A DNA stretch of 64,000 bases. It comes from WJJR01 sp964440935 (lineage in GTDB: Bacteria > Zixibacteria > MSB-5A5 > WJJR01). Location of the stretch: the NCBI GenBank assembly GCA_964440935.1, contig CAYTTY010000002.1:135012-199011 (forward strand), given 5' to 3'. A program made the translations under genes and the position numbers. Below the pieces are notes generated by a model. That model made no database searches, had not been told where the DNA came from, and saw only the letters and a list, made by a program, of their open reading frames with translations. Below are positions 34,676-43,995 of this stretch, piece after piece (position 1 is the stretch's first letter; each line of letters starts with the position of its first letter).

Positions 34676-35036
34676 TCAGGTTCTCCTCTCTATGACACTT
34701 CTGTCAGCGGCACAATCCTCGTCTTACGTAGATTTCGCACCCCCGTGAGTCAAAATCGCAACCTCGCCCCAAGCAACGGTTAATGGTACAATTTCAAAAT
34801 ATACATCTGGGAACCGGCCAAGTCCAGTACCGGCTGTTCGGAGCGGGGATTGGTCTTGACACCGGCCATACGCTGGTTCAATACTAATAGGGACCTGTAC
34901 GTCAGGGCCCATGACAACCCGCACATTGAACACCGATCTCCACGTCTGTGGTGATTGTTGATCAAGAGTCTCTGCCGGTCGCCCGAGAGAATGGATTTCG
35001 GCGATAGCGCATGACTGTATGGCAAGGAGGGAATCG
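34676..35036. other. Divergent intergenic region between ferritin and thioesterase genes
   Basis: No gene is visible. It contains the promoters of two divergent genes; none is clear enough to mark. AAGGAGGG close to 35037 is the thioesterase ribosome site. Confidence 0.4.
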
Positions 35037-35486
35037 ATGCCGGTCGACACCACGTCGTCTGACCTGATGGAAGCCACCCGATCGCGGGCACACTGCCACT
35101 GCGTGGTGTGCAGTCCCGATAGCAGCCACGGCTACAACATTCAGTTCCAGATTACCGACGATGGGTCGGTTGAGACTGAATTTCATTGTTCCCGTACGTA
35201 TCAAGGGTACGAGAACGTACTTCACGGAGGCGTCATTGCCACCTTGCTGGACAGCGCCATGGTCCATTGCCTGTTTGCGCACGGCCGGGAAGCGCTGACG
35301 GCCGAACTCAACATTCGCTTCAAAGAACCGGTGCAGACCGATTGTCCCGCACACGTCCGCGCCTGGATCAGACAAAACGGACGGCAATTGACCGTCTTGG
35401 AATCGGAATTGGTGCAACAGGGACGACGCAAGGTCGTGGGAACTGGCAAGTTCATGGAGGACACGGCGGCACACAAGAAGGGGTAG
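35037..35486 (+). CDS. PaaI-family hotdog thioesterase
   Basis: The 149-residue single-hotdog protein has the family pattern: RAHCHCVVCSP near the start, then YQGYENVLHGGVIATLLDSA, where the His-Gly-Gly and Asp are the catalytic-type residues, and AELNIRFKEPVQTD. PaaI-like thioesterases hydrolyse acyl-CoAs. The N-terminal CHCVVC cluster is typical of a subset of these proteins. ATG 35037 follows an ideal AAGGAGGG. The MBL gene starts 5 bp downstream, so the two share an operon. Confidence 0.88.
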   Translation: MPVDTTSSDLMEATRSRAHCHCVVCSPDSSHGYNIQFQITDDGSVETEFHCSRTYQGYENVLHGGVIATLLDSAMVHCLFAHGREALTAELNIRFKEPVQTDCPAHVRAWIRQNGRQLTVLESELVQQGRRKVVGTGKFMEDTAAHKKG

Positions 35487-35490
35487 GCCT

Positions 35491-36345
35491 ATGACCCGGT
35501 CGGGACATGCCTCGGTCCGCATTACGACGGTGGTCGACAACACCACCCAAGGTCGAATGCTGCTGGGAGAAAACGGGTTGGCCCTGTGGGTGGAGGCCAA
35601 TGGACATCGGATCTTGTTCGACACCGGCCAGGGGGCAGTCCTCTCGGGCAATGCCCACAAACTGCATATCCACTTGGAAGACACCGACTGCATTGTTCTC
35701 AGTCATGGTCACTACGATCACACCGGCGGGTTGGTGACAGCCATTCGGGCGGCAGGACGTCCTCAACTTGCTGCCCACCCCATGGCCTTCAAGCCCAAGT
35801 TTGCCACTCGCTACGATGGCACCGGACGCGAAGTTGGTATTCTCTATTTCAACGAAGACGCGATCCGGCAAAAGGTCAGTCAACTGATCTACACTGAAGA
35901 ACCGACGGAGATCGCCGAGGGGATCTTCGTGACCGGCGAAATCCCGCGCAAGACCCCTTATGAAGACACCGGCGGCCACTTCTTTTTGGATCGCGAGTGC
36001 AATCACATCGATCCGCTTGCCGATGATCAAGCTCTCTATATCGACACACCCCAGGGCAGTGTGGTGTTGCTTGGCTGTGCGCACGCCGGTGTGGTCAACA
36101 CGCTGCAATACATTCAGCAACTCACCAACGGCAAACCGATCCTCGCGGTGATGGGGGGGATGCATATCGCTCGCGCCAGCCATGAGCGCATGACTCAAAC
36201 CATCGCCGATCTCCGCAAGATGGAGATCGCTCACATCTACCCTGCCCACTGCACGGGACTCGCCGGCGCCGCCATGTTGTGGTCGGCCTTCCCCGGACGT
36301 GTCAGCCCCTGCATGGTCGGAATGGTGGCGGAATTCAACGGGTGA
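35491..36345 (+). CDS. MBL-fold metal-dependent hydrolase
   Basis: The 284-residue product shows the metallo-beta-lactamase motif SHGHYDHTGG (about residues 70-79). FDTGQGAVL precedes it, and VVLLGCAHAGVVN, the MGGMHIA segment and YPAHCTG follow. It resembles the subgroup annotated as dihydropteridine-ribofuranosylaminobenzene-phosphate synthase-like or general MBL hydrolases. The substrate is unknown. It is co-transcribed with the thioesterase 5 bp upstream. Confidence 0.87.
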   Translation: MTRSGHASVRITTVVDNTTQGRMLLGENGLALWVEANGHRILFDTGQGAVLSGNAHKLHIHLEDTDCIVLSHGHYDHTGGLVTAIRAAGRPQLAAHPMAFKPKFATRYDGTGREVGILYFNEDAIRQKVSQLIYTEEPTEIAEGIFVTGEIPRKTPYEDTGGHFFLDRECNHIDPLADDQALYIDTPQGSVVLLGCAHAGVVNTLQYIQQLTNGKPILAVMGGMHIARASHERMTQTIADLRKMEIAHIYPAHCTGLAGAAMLWSAFPGRVSPCMVGMVAEFNG

Positions 36346-36385
36346 CGTGGGGATGAATGGCCTCAGAAGGTGTTGCCAGATTGTG

Positions 36386-36451
36386 GTCAGGAACAAAGCG
36401 CAACCAACCTGTACCGTCTTCCCACATGCATTTGTACGCCAGGTTCCTGAC
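36386..36451. repeat. GTCAGGAAC/GTTCCTGAC palindromic repeat
   Basis: GTCAGGAAC (36386) and GTTCCTGAC (36443-36451) are inverted arms around GCGCAACC and a Thr-like loop. It belongs with the repeats at 40514, 40714, 52703 and 60964. Confidence 0.6.
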
Positions 36452-36470
36452 AACACGCGTTGCAATAGAC

Positions 36471-36623
36471 TATAGCGATTGTCAGAAGAACTGTCCGATT
36501 CACGAGACCGTAGCATGGTCGTCCCGCTTGCCGTGAGCATGGTCGAACGGGCCATGCCGCACGGGCTACGCGCCCGTGCTCCATCGACCGGTCAATCGGA
36601 AGACAATTCTGACAATCGCTCTA
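36471..36623. mobile_element. MITE-like element 6, 153 bp
   Basis: The left terminus TATAGCGATTGTCAGAAGAA (36471) and the right ACAATTCTGACAATCGCTCTA (ending 36623) form a clear terminal inverted repeat. The interior is the reverse complement of the 13795 core (GTGAGCATGGTCGAACGGGC, GGGCTACGCGCCCGTG). It is 40 bp from the next element. Confidence 0.82.
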
Positions 36624-36663
36624 AAGTACATTGTGCCCCTCATACGGAGCTCTTCTGAGTGAT

Positions 36664-36823
36664 TAGAGCGATTGTCAGGAGTATTGTCCGTTTGAAGCCA
36701 ACACGGTGGTCCGATGTGGTGTCACCCGCCCTCGGGTGACGCCTTGTCGGTAGGGGAGATAGCCGTCACGCGAGGGCGTATGACGGCATGCTGGAATCGG
36801 ACAGGTCTTCTGACAATTGCAAT
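36664..36823. mobile_element. MITE-like element 7, 160 bp
   Basis: The left terminus TAGAGCGATTGTCAGGAGTA (36664) and the right GTCTTCTGACAATTGCAATT (ending about 36823) bracket GTGTCACCCGCCCTCGGGTG and CGTCACGCGAGGGCG palindromes. The same element lies inverted at 57616. Its end is about 10 bp from the stop codon of the PAS protein. Confidence 0.8.
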
Positions 36824-36832
36824 TGACCCGAA

Positions 36833-38446
36833 TCACAGTCCCTTCCGCGCGGTGACATCCTCACACAACACCAATATCACCCGCGTCCCGTCGGGATTGT
36901 CAACGGCGCGCGCCGCTTCTTCGACCCAGATAATTGTGCCGTCTTTCTTCCGCTTACGGAATTCCCAGCGAAACATCTTATCTGGCCGTGAGGCGCACTG
37001 CGATATTTGCCGCTGCACCTCATCACGATCATCTTCATGGAAGACACTCAGCACCGGTTGCCCGAGCAACTCTTCGACCGTGTAGCCGAGTTGTTGTGCT
37101 CCAACCTGATTGACCGATAATACCGTACCGTCTACGTCAATGGTGAAATACATGGCCGGACTGTAATGGTACAGGATGCGATATCGCAGTTCACTGGCAC
37201 GCGATGCGGCCTCGGCTTCCTTGACCTTGGTGATGTCGGTAATCGTGCCCAAATAGCCAGAGATTTGTCCATCGTCTCCTTTGAGCGCCAGCGACACCGC
37301 GAACATCCAGGTTACTTGTCCCGTCGGTGTCTTAAATCGGAATTCGCCGGAGTACTCGCCAGCGGTGTCCAGCGCATGGCGCCACTCGGCGGTGACCCGT
37401 TCCTGATCTTCGGGATGAATGACCGCCGACAAGTCGCTGCCACGAGCCTCGTCAGCCTTAAGACCGGTCATCTGACACCAGCGTTCATTGACGTATAGAC
37501 ACGATCCCTCCGGATCCAGCTCAAAGATGCCGACCGGCGCGAGGCTGGCGAGCGTCCGGAAGCGGCGCTCGCTGTCACGCAACGCTTGTTCCGCCTTCAT
37601 CTGATCCGTGACATCCTCTGTAATTCCGGCCATGCGATACACCCGCCCGTTTTCGTCACGAATGGGGACTCCGCGTACGTGCAACCAGCGAATCGATCCT
37701 CCCGGATGGACCGCGCGAAACGTCTTATCGTATCCCGAGACCGCTGCGGGATAATAAGCGTCTTCCGTTTCCTCTCGATCTTTCGGATGTACTGCTTCAA
37801 GCCAATCGAGTGGATATTCGTAGAGCCCGGAGATTGGCCGTCCAAAGATGCGCTCATAAGCAGGACTGGCATACACGACACGTTGTTCAATCCAGTCGAT
37901 GACCCAGAAAACGATATCCACGTTGTCGGCCAGTTGACGGAGTCGCTCATCGCGTTCGCGGATAGCGGCCTCGGCCGCTGTTTGGTGGCTGATGTCACGA
38001 GCGAAGGTCAGTACACATCGTTGGCCATCGATCTGCACAAACCCGATCCGCACCTCGACAGGGAACGTCGTACCGTTCTTGCGTCGCGGGTTGGCGTAAC
38101 GCACCAGCGGCAGACCGGATTGACGCATCGATTGCATACTGTCGAAAAACTCTTTGTTCCAGCGCGGGTCAAGATCGGTCGTGCGGAGCGTCTGCAATTC
38201 CTCGCGCGTGTAGCCAAGAGCCTGGCACGTGAGATCGTTGACTTCCAGAATCTCCCCGGTGAGATCACACATCAAATAGAGGTCACCGGCCAGGTCGACC
38301 ATAAGTTGCCGATGGGCTTCGGCATTGCGTAATGCCCGGCGAGCGGTCTCGGCTTCCGTCCGGGCCTCCGCAAGCTCTTCCAGATAAGATTGTGACTGTT
38401 CGTCTATCTCCCGGCGCCCGGAGTTGGGTCCGTGTGAATCGCTCAT
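36833..38446 (-). CDS. Multi-PAS sensor protein without output domain
   Basis: The 537-residue soluble protein has a coiled-coil start and four PAS/PAC units. They occur at about 45-160 (YLMCDLTGEILEVNDLTCQA), 165-285 (FWVIDWIEQRVVYASPAYER), 290-410 (GIFELDPEGSCLYVNERWCQ) and 415-535 (MYFTIDVDGTVLSVNQVGA). It stops just after the fourth PAC motif (CEDVTARKGL), exactly where kinases or GGDEF domains usually begin. The stop is 10 bp from MITE-like element 7. It is therefore either a PAS-only adaptor or a sensor truncated by that insertion. ATG 38446 with GAGGTGAT is chosen. Confidence 0.85.
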   Translation of the reverse strand: MSDSHGPNSGRREIDEQSQSYLEELAEARTEAETARRALRNAEAHRQLMVDLAGDLYLMCDLTGEILEVNDLTCQALGYTREELQTLRTTDLDPRWNKEFFDSMQSMRQSGLPLVRYANPRRKNGTTFPVEVRIGFVQIDGQRCVLTFARDISHQTAAEAAIRERDERLRQLADNVDIVFWVIDWIEQRVVYASPAYERIFGRPISGLYEYPLDWLEAVHPKDREETEDAYYPAAVSGYDKTFRAVHPGGSIRWLHVRGVPIRDENGRVYRMAGITEDVTDQMKAEQALRDSERRFRTLASLAPVGIFELDPEGSCLYVNERWCQMTGLKADEARGSDLSAVIHPEDQERVTAEWRHALDTAGEYSGEFRFKTPTGQVTWMFAVSLALKGDDGQISGYLGTITDITKVKEAEAASRASELRYRILYHYSPAMYFTIDVDGTVLSVNQVGAQQLGYTVEELLGQPVLSVFHEDDRDEVQRQISQCASRPDKMFRWEFRKRKKDGTIIWVEEAARAVDNPDGTRVILVLCEDVTARKGL

Positions 38447-38676
38447 GTCGATCACCTCGCTGCCCGCAGGTGCCGGTCCCAGACCCCCACGCGTCTGACC
38501 TATAAGATGGGCCAATATCCGAATCTGTCAATGACGTCGCTGTGACATTTCCGGGGGATACGGCGATTTCCCGCTTTTTTCTCGCTCCGGAAATGTTCAC
38601 TATTAATGCTCAGCGATGAATGGAAAATGGTCAGTTTTCATATTGTTGCGTTCGCAAATACTGGAGGCGGAAATAG

Positions 38677-40488
38677 ATGACGACAATGATGACCACCGAT
38701 ACTGCGCCCCGATGGGAGATCGATTCTCTCTTTCCCGGCGGTTCCACTAGCAATGATTATGCCCAGTTTGTGGATCAACTGGTTGCCGATATCGAGGCCG
38801 CTGACCAATGGTCCAAGACACTACCTCAGGAACTGACTACTGACAACGCCGATGAGTGGGCGCAGTGGATTCTCAGTGTCCAGGATGCGGCCGAGCGTTT
38901 GGATCTGGCGTATTTGTATGCGCTCTGTCTGATCAGCCAGGATGTCGCCGATGTCAAGGCCACCTCGCATACTCAGCGGGCCAGCGAAATCCACTCACGA
39001 TACAAAGCCCTGGAATCATCGCTCGAATCGTTCGCCATGCGCCAATCCGATGAGGCATGGGAAACGCTCATGGCGATCGATGGTATCCATGACATTCGTT
39101 TTTACCTCGACGAACTGCGCAAGAATGCCCGGCTCAAGATGGACGAGCCCCGCGAAAAGCTTGCGTTAGAGCTGTCGGTCAACGGATACCATGCCTGGCA
39201 TATGCTCTACGAGAAGATCGCCGGAGATCTGCGTGTGTCGGTTGAAGAAGGCGGGGAAACCAAAGAGATTTCGCTGGGCCAGAATTCGGCTCGTCTGTCG
39301 AACTCCAATCGCGATGTTCGTCGCGATGCCTTCGAGAAAATGGAGGGAGCCTGGGAGACGGTTGCCGATCTCGCAGCTATGACGTTGAATTCTCAGGGCG
39401 GATTTCGTCTGTCACTTTATAAAAACCGCACCTGGGACTCGCCGTTGCAGGAACCACTAATGCGTTCACGAATGACACCGGCCACGCTCGATGCTATGTG
39501 GAATGCAATCTCGAAATCCGGTCCCGAGTTGAAGCGGTATGTGCGGGCCAAATGCGATCGGTTGGGTATCGACAAATTCTGTTGGTATGATCAGGAAGCG
39601 CCGATCGGTGTCACCGAACGCAAATACACCTTCGAAGAAGCCGGAGATTTCATCGCTGAGCATCTCGGAAGTTTCTCCAAGGAAATGGGCGAATTCACGC
39701 GCACGGCGATCCAGGGGAATTGGATCGAAGCCGAAGACCGTCCCGGCAAACGCGCCGGTGGCTGGTGTTCCTGGGTCCCAATTCGCAAGCAGGCCCGCAT
39801 CTTCATGACCTACTCCAATACCTACGATGCGCTCAGCACGCTCGCACACGAACTTGGCCATGCATACCACGGATTCGTTCTGAAGGACGAGCCGGCCTTC
39901 AACAGCGCCTACCCGATGACACTGGCGGAGACGGCGTCGATCTTCAACGAAATGCGCGTCAATGATGCCGCGCTGCGCGCTGCCGAAGGGGAGGAGAAAC
40001 TCGCCCTCCTCGATCTGAAACTGCAGGCGACCTTGACCTTCTTCTGTAATATCCGCGCACGCTTCCTCTTCGACAGTAGTTTCTATGCCGAACGCAAAAA
40101 GGGCAACATTGAGCGCACCCAATTGTCCGAACTGATGAAGCAAGCGCAGCAGCAGGCGTTCTTCGGCATGCTCAACGATGACGAAGGTCTACATCCGCTG
40201 TTCTGGGCGAGCAAACTGCATTTCTTTATCACCGAAGTGCCGTTTTACAACTACCCATACACGTTTGGGTATCTCTTCGCCAAGGGTGTGTACGCCCGTG
40301 CGATGGAAGAGGGGCCTTCATTTGCAACCAACTACCGCAATCTCCTCGCCGACACCGGCAAAATGACCACCGAGGAAGTTGCGCAACGACATCTCGGCGT
40401 TGACTTGACGAAACCCGACTTCTGGGAGACAGCGGTCAAGGCGTGCTTGAGTGATGTGGATGAGTTTGTGGCGCTGGTAAAATCGTAA
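38677..40488 (+). CDS. pepF: M3-family oligoendopeptidase F
   Basis: PepF is a cytoplasmic zinc endopeptidase that degrades oligopeptides. The 603-residue product has the oligoendopeptidase helical domain and the zinc site LAHELGHAYHGF near residue 390, with the third ligand E in PMTLAETASIFNE. Length is normal. ATG 38677 is preceded by GGAGGCGG. It is divergent from the PAS gene and convergent with the CPXCG/DUF2339 genes. A promoter is not obvious in the 230-bp divergent region. Confidence 0.94.
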   Translation: MTTMMTTDTAPRWEIDSLFPGGSTSNDYAQFVDQLVADIEAADQWSKTLPQELTTDNADEWAQWILSVQDAAERLDLAYLYALCLISQDVADVKATSHTQRASEIHSRYKALESSLESFAMRQSDEAWETLMAIDGIHDIRFYLDELRKNARLKMDEPREKLALELSVNGYHAWHMLYEKIAGDLRVSVEEGGETKEISLGQNSARLSNSNRDVRRDAFEKMEGAWETVADLAAMTLNSQGGFRLSLYKNRTWDSPLQEPLMRSRMTPATLDAMWNAISKSGPELKRYVRAKCDRLGIDKFCWYDQEAPIGVTERKYTFEEAGDFIAEHLGSFSKEMGEFTRTAIQGNWIEAEDRPGKRAGGWCSWVPIRKQARIFMTYSNTYDALSTLAHELGHAYHGFVLKDEPAFNSAYPMTLAETASIFNEMRVNDAALRAAEGEEKLALLDLKLQATLTFFCNIRARFLFDSSFYAERKKGNIERTQLSELMKQAQQQAFFGMLNDDEGLHPLFWASKLHFFITEVPFYNYPYTFGYLFAKGVYARAMEEGPSFATNYRNLLADTGKMTTEEVAQRHLGVDLTKPDFWETAVKACLSDVDEFVALVKS

Positions 40489-40513
40489 TTGCGATATTGC
40501 ACGGACATTGTAG

Positions 40514-40578
40514 GTCAGGAGCACTGCGCGTGACAACCACCTCGGTTTACCCATGCATTTCAGCGCGGGGCTCCTGAC
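40514..40578. repeat. GTCAGGAGC/GCTCCTGAC palindromic repeat
   Basis: GTCAGGAGCACTGCGCG (40514) and CGCGGGGCTCCTGAC (40564-40578) are inverted arms. A second, separate palindrome CCCTGATGG...CCATCTGGGCC lies at about 40654-40682 and recurs at 53538-53568. Confidence 0.65.
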
Positions 40579-40713
40579 AACAGCGTACGAAACCGTCTCA
40601 CGGTGTCATGTTCGTTCGGAATGTCTCGCTGCATGGGAACGTGAGTTATGCAGGCCCTGATGGTCAAAAGCCGCCATCTGGGCCACAGTCGCTCATAATA
40701 GGGATATGGGATT

Positions 40714-40779
40714 GTCAGGTGCCCCGCGCGGTTGTGTGCTGGTGAACACTGTATGCCTGCGACGCGCGGTGCACCTGAC
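40714..40779. repeat. GTCAGGTGC/GCACCTGAC palindromic repeat
   Basis: GTCAGGTGCCCCGCGCGG (40714) and CGCGCGGTGCACCTGAC (40763-40779) are inverted arms of the same family as 40514. Confidence 0.65.
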
Positions 40780-40794
40780 CTACGTGCTGTTCTC

Positions 40795-40977
40795 TCACCC
40801 TTCCACTTCCGCCGTCACCGTAAATACGTCCGCCTCGGCGTTGCCGGTCATTTTGAGGAGATTCGGACGGCAGCAGACCTGGCAGTCTTCAATGAATTCT
40901 TGATGATCACCGCCGGAGGGATCGATAAAGAGATCATTGATCTCGCCGCAATAGGCGCATGTGTAGGTCGTCATCAT
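40795..40977 (-). CDS. CPXCG-motif cysteine-rich protein
   Basis: The 60-residue product has two paired-cysteine motifs, CAYCGE near residue 7 and CQVCCRP near residue 33, separated by an acidic stretch. This is the layout of the small CPXCG-motif family predicted to bind zinc. Function is unknown. Its ATG overlaps the stop of the DUF2339 gene (ATGA at 40974-40977), so the two are translationally coupled with the DUF2339 protein first. Confidence 0.85.
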   Translation of the reverse strand: MMTTYTCAYCGEINDLFIDPSGGDHQEFIEDCQVCCRPNLLKMTGNAEADVFTVTAEVEG

Positions 40978-42656
40978 GGTGCCTCCGGGATCGACTCGGG
41001 CTTTTCATCCGGGTCGATATTTTGATACAACATCCCGCCGAGATACATCGTCACGCCGAGGACCAACAGACACCCAATGCGCACCAGTGGCGACGCGCCC
41101 GACAAATCGAACAACAAAACCTTCGCAGCAAAAGCCGTGAACACAATCAATGACGAGCGTCCCAACGGACGGTCGGAGCCGACGATCGATAGCACCAGCG
41201 CCAGCACCGCCAACAGCCCCCACACGACCGACACGACGAAACGGCTGTCACTCAGGTGAACGATTCCCGCCATCACGAGCAGGTGAGTCCCGTAGAGTAC
41301 CGCGGCGCAGTACAGACCCGTCGCCGACGCTCGTTGCATGAACCAATAAATCACGTATCCCAGCGCGACATACAACGGTATGAGAAATCGCCACGCGACA
41401 ATCTCGTCCAATTCAATACCAACTGCGAGACGGGAATACCCGATGAATCCGGCCATGGCCACGGCCAACGTGAGCGGCCAGAATCGGCGCAAGAGCGGCC
41501 GGTGTGACAGCGCCAATCCACCCATCGCCACCAACCCAATCAGGCTTGTCAATTCGCGCCATCCGGTGTTGACGAGTTCGATGTACCCGGCATGAAACAG
41601 CACCATCGCAGCGTACGTCGTCACTATCAGTTCACCGGCCAGTGCCTCACCGGGCAGGCGCGTACGGGCGATGACATATCCCACGATCATGGGAATCACA
41701 CTCGCGAACGCCAACCATGGTGCAATGGCTGAGGCATGCTGATTAACGAGCACGTAGGTTGTCGTGTAGAAGAACACAATCGCCGGGAGATGGGCAAATG
41801 CTGCCGCATGGCTGAGGGGACGGCGGTGACGAATCGTGAAGAAAACCGTGGCGCCCAGAAAGATCAGGAACTGGACGGCCTGAAATGTCGCGGCCCACAT
41901 CCAGTCGGAGTACTCGGCCTGACGCCACGACGCGTCAAAGACGACAAAGGCGAGATACCCCGCCAGCACATACACCGAGCGCCGTCGCGCCCGCAGGGCG
42001 TAGATGCAAAACAAGAAATCCCACGCACCAAAATAGATGATCAGATCCAGTGGCCGCGCCGCCAAAATGTGAAGAAAGTACGGTCCGCTGTACGCGCCGA
42101 TCACCGCAAAAAACGTGTAATAGTCCTTTTCAAACGCTTCCCGCAACGCGAGTGACACCAGACAGATCACAATCACCCCTGCCACCGCTGACGTCGCCCC
42201 GATGAGACCGTGATACAGATGTGCGCCGTACACGGTAACAAACAACACCGCAATACCACCGGCGGGCAGGAGCGCGCTGATCCGCCGGTATTCCTCACGG
42301 AGAATGAACCCGAGCGAGATCATCCCGACGCCAAGAAGAGTGGCCAGTCCCACCTGGCGTACCGGGGTCAGGAAACCCGAATCGATCGCGAGTTGGACGA
42401 GATAGATGGCGGCCAGGACCAGTGCGGCAACACCACCCCAACCGAGGATAGCCGTAACCGGCAGGTCGAACGACGGTGCAGAGGGGGCCGGATACTTGCC
42501 ACTCGGTGGGGTGTGTACATCGGGCCTCCGCTCATCCGGAACCTGTCCTCCCGGAAGAGGTGTCGGTTGTGTCTTCTCGGGAGCGCCCAGACGTCTCTCA
42601 ATAGCATCGAGGCGTTCTTCAATCCGCCGCATTCGGTCGTCGGTACTGTCAGACAT
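40974..42656 (-). CDS. DUF2339 polytopic membrane protein
   Basis: The 560-residue product begins with a short coiled coil (RRIEERLDAIERRLGAPEKT), then a Pro-rich linker, then more than a dozen hydrophobic segments. Among them are GVAALVLAAIYLVQLAI, VGLATLLGVGMISLGFI and VALREAFEKDYYTF-type turns. This is the standard layout of DUF2339 inner-membrane proteins of unknown function. ATG 42656 is chosen because GGGGGGAAT precedes it. The CPXCG gene downstream overlaps its stop. Confidence 0.87.
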   Translation of the reverse strand: MSDSTDDRMRRIEERLDAIERRLGAPEKTQPTPLPGGQVPDERRPDVHTPPSGKYPAPSAPSFDLPVTAILGWGGVAALVLAAIYLVQLAIDSGFLTPVRQVGLATLLGVGMISLGFILREEYRRISALLPAGGIAVLFVTVYGAHLYHGLIGATSAVAGVIVICLVSLALREAFEKDYYTFFAVIGAYSGPYFLHILAARPLDLIIYFGAWDFLFCIYALRARRRSVYVLAGYLAFVVFDASWRQAEYSDWMWAATFQAVQFLIFLGATVFFTIRHRRPLSHAAAFAHLPAIVFFYTTTYVLVNQHASAIAPWLAFASVIPMIVGYVIARTRLPGEALAGELIVTTYAAMVLFHAGYIELVNTGWRELTSLIGLVAMGGLALSHRPLLRRFWPLTLAVAMAGFIGYSRLAVGIELDEIVAWRFLIPLYVALGYVIYWFMQRASATGLYCAAVLYGTHLLVMAGIVHLSDSRFVVSVVWGLLAVLALVLSIVGSDRPLGRSSLIVFTAFAAKVLLFDLSGASPLVRIGCLLVLGVTMYLGGMLYQNIDPDEKPESIPEAP

Positions 42657-42734
42657 ATTCCCCCCGGACAGTTGTGCCTTACGGAGAAGAAACATCGCGC
42701 CGCCCCGTACGCAAGAGCGAACGCTCCCGAGTGC

Positions 42735-42760
42735 AAAAAGGGCGGCCAGTCCGGCCGCCC
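42735..42760 (-). terminator. Rho-independent terminator of the beta-barrel gene
   Basis: On the minus strand GGGCGGCC-GGACT-GGCCGCCC forms an 8-bp stem followed by TTTTTG. It lies 28 bp beyond the stop of the gene at 42788-43852. Confidence 0.88.
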
Positions 42761-42787
42761 TCCAAAACGTTGATCATGAGTAGATCC

Positions 42788-43852
42788 TCAATCAAAGACA
42801 AACGCCGTCCGCAGATTGATCACGTAGTTCGATGACAACTGAACCGCGTTGAAGTTGCGATAGACCGGGACCTCCCCGGACACTTGAAGCGTGAAGTTCT
42901 TGGCACCCACATAGACCAGTGAGGGGGTGTAGAAGAGAATCGAGCCACCGCTGTCTTCAATCTTCTGGCCCTTCGATTGGCTTTCGCCCAAATAGTCACC
43001 GTTCAACTGATTCACCCATTCCAGATTGCGACTCAGTCGATAACTGAGGTACGCCGACGCGATGATTTCCTCGCCCGGCGCCCAGTGGTGGATATTCTCC
43101 GATGGAGAGAAGCGGTATAGTCCACTGATGCCCCATCCCAAGCGGAAATGCCGCTGATGATACAGAAGGCCGAAAATCGGGTCGAGTGTCCCGGTGCCCA
43201 GTTGCAACTCGTTGGGCAAACGGGTCCCGTTTTCGTTCAGCTGCGTGGTTGATCCGGTTGGTAGCCTTAGTCCCAACGCCAGGGCAAAGCTGGCTCCCTG
43301 ACGACGTCCGGCGTATGTGTTTGGTCCGCGACTGATGTACTCGTCGTATCCGTCGTCACCGGTGGGGTAATACTCGTCACCGAAACGAATCAACTCGCCG
43401 AACTTGATGCGCAGGTACGACATCAGGATGACGTCGCCCAAGCCCTGTGACCCGCGACGGTCGCTGAAGATGATCCCGGGCGTACCGGCAACGAGTGCCG
43501 AATCGATCTCGCGCGTGTTGTAGACATACTTGTACGGGACAATCGCATTCAAGGTGATGTTCTCCGAAACACCGTAGGAGACATCGAAGGCCAACGTGTT
43601 GTTGAGCGTGACGGTGCGCTCGGAGTTGACGCCTTCATTTTCACCCTCAAAGGCATGGTTCAGGAATTCATACTCATACGACAGCGCCGCCACCCACTTC
43701 CCTTTGGGAACGGTCAGATACGCTTCCTTGGCCAGATGTTCGTTGGGGAGGGTGATACGACGTGGTACGATTTCCGATGCCACTTGGGCATGGAGCACGA
43801 CGGGTGCGGCCATCACACAAACGAGGGTCGCGATCATGATTCTCTTGGTCAT
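42788..43852 (-). CDS. Outer-membrane beta-barrel protein, transporter-like
   Basis: The 354-residue product has a signal peptide (cleavage likely after VVLHA) and a mature protein of alternating strands with Tyr/Asn/Gly-rich turns. It ends in a C-terminal aromatic pattern (NLRTAFVFD). It resembles the same transporter/MetA-pathway barrel group as the gene at 32033, though the sequences differ. ATG 43852 follows AGGAG; the frame is open 15 codons upstream. It is divergent from the RNase HIII gene. Confidence 0.78.
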   Translation of the reverse strand: MTKRIMIATLVCVMAAPVVLHAQVASEIVPRRITLPNEHLAKEAYLTVPKGKWVAALSYEYEFLNHAFEGENEGVNSERTVTLNNTLAFDVSYGVSENITLNAIVPYKYVYNTREIDSALVAGTPGIIFSDRRGSQGLGDVILMSYLRIKFGELIRFGDEYYPTGDDGYDEYISRGPNTYAGRRQGASFALALGLRLPTGSTTQLNENGTRLPNELQLGTGTLDPIFGLLYHQRHFRLGWGISGLYRFSPSENIHHWAPGEEIIASAYLSYRLSRNLEWVNQLNGDYLGESQSKGQKIEDSGGSILFYTPSLVYVGAKNFTLQVSGEVPVYRNFNAVQLSSNYVINLRTAFVFD

Positions 43853-43995
43853 CCTCTGACTCCTGTCGAATGTCGGCCCGCCATCCGATGCAAACACGGC
43901 GCCAGTGCCGTGGGCGGCTTCTCCATATCAGTATATCGGATCGCAAGGGTTTGCCTTGACGGTTCGGCTGTGATGGCTGTTAATCGAGTTGGCGC

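Noticed and set aside
35452..36555. 367-residue minus-strand open frame over the MBL gene
   Set aside because: It is antisense to a gene with clear catalytic motifs, and its start lies inside a MITE-like element.
43853..43995. Divergent promoters for the barrel and RNase HIII genes
   Set aside because: A TATACT on the minus strand (43930-43935) has no -35 at the right distance, and the plus-strand TTGACG has no good -10.
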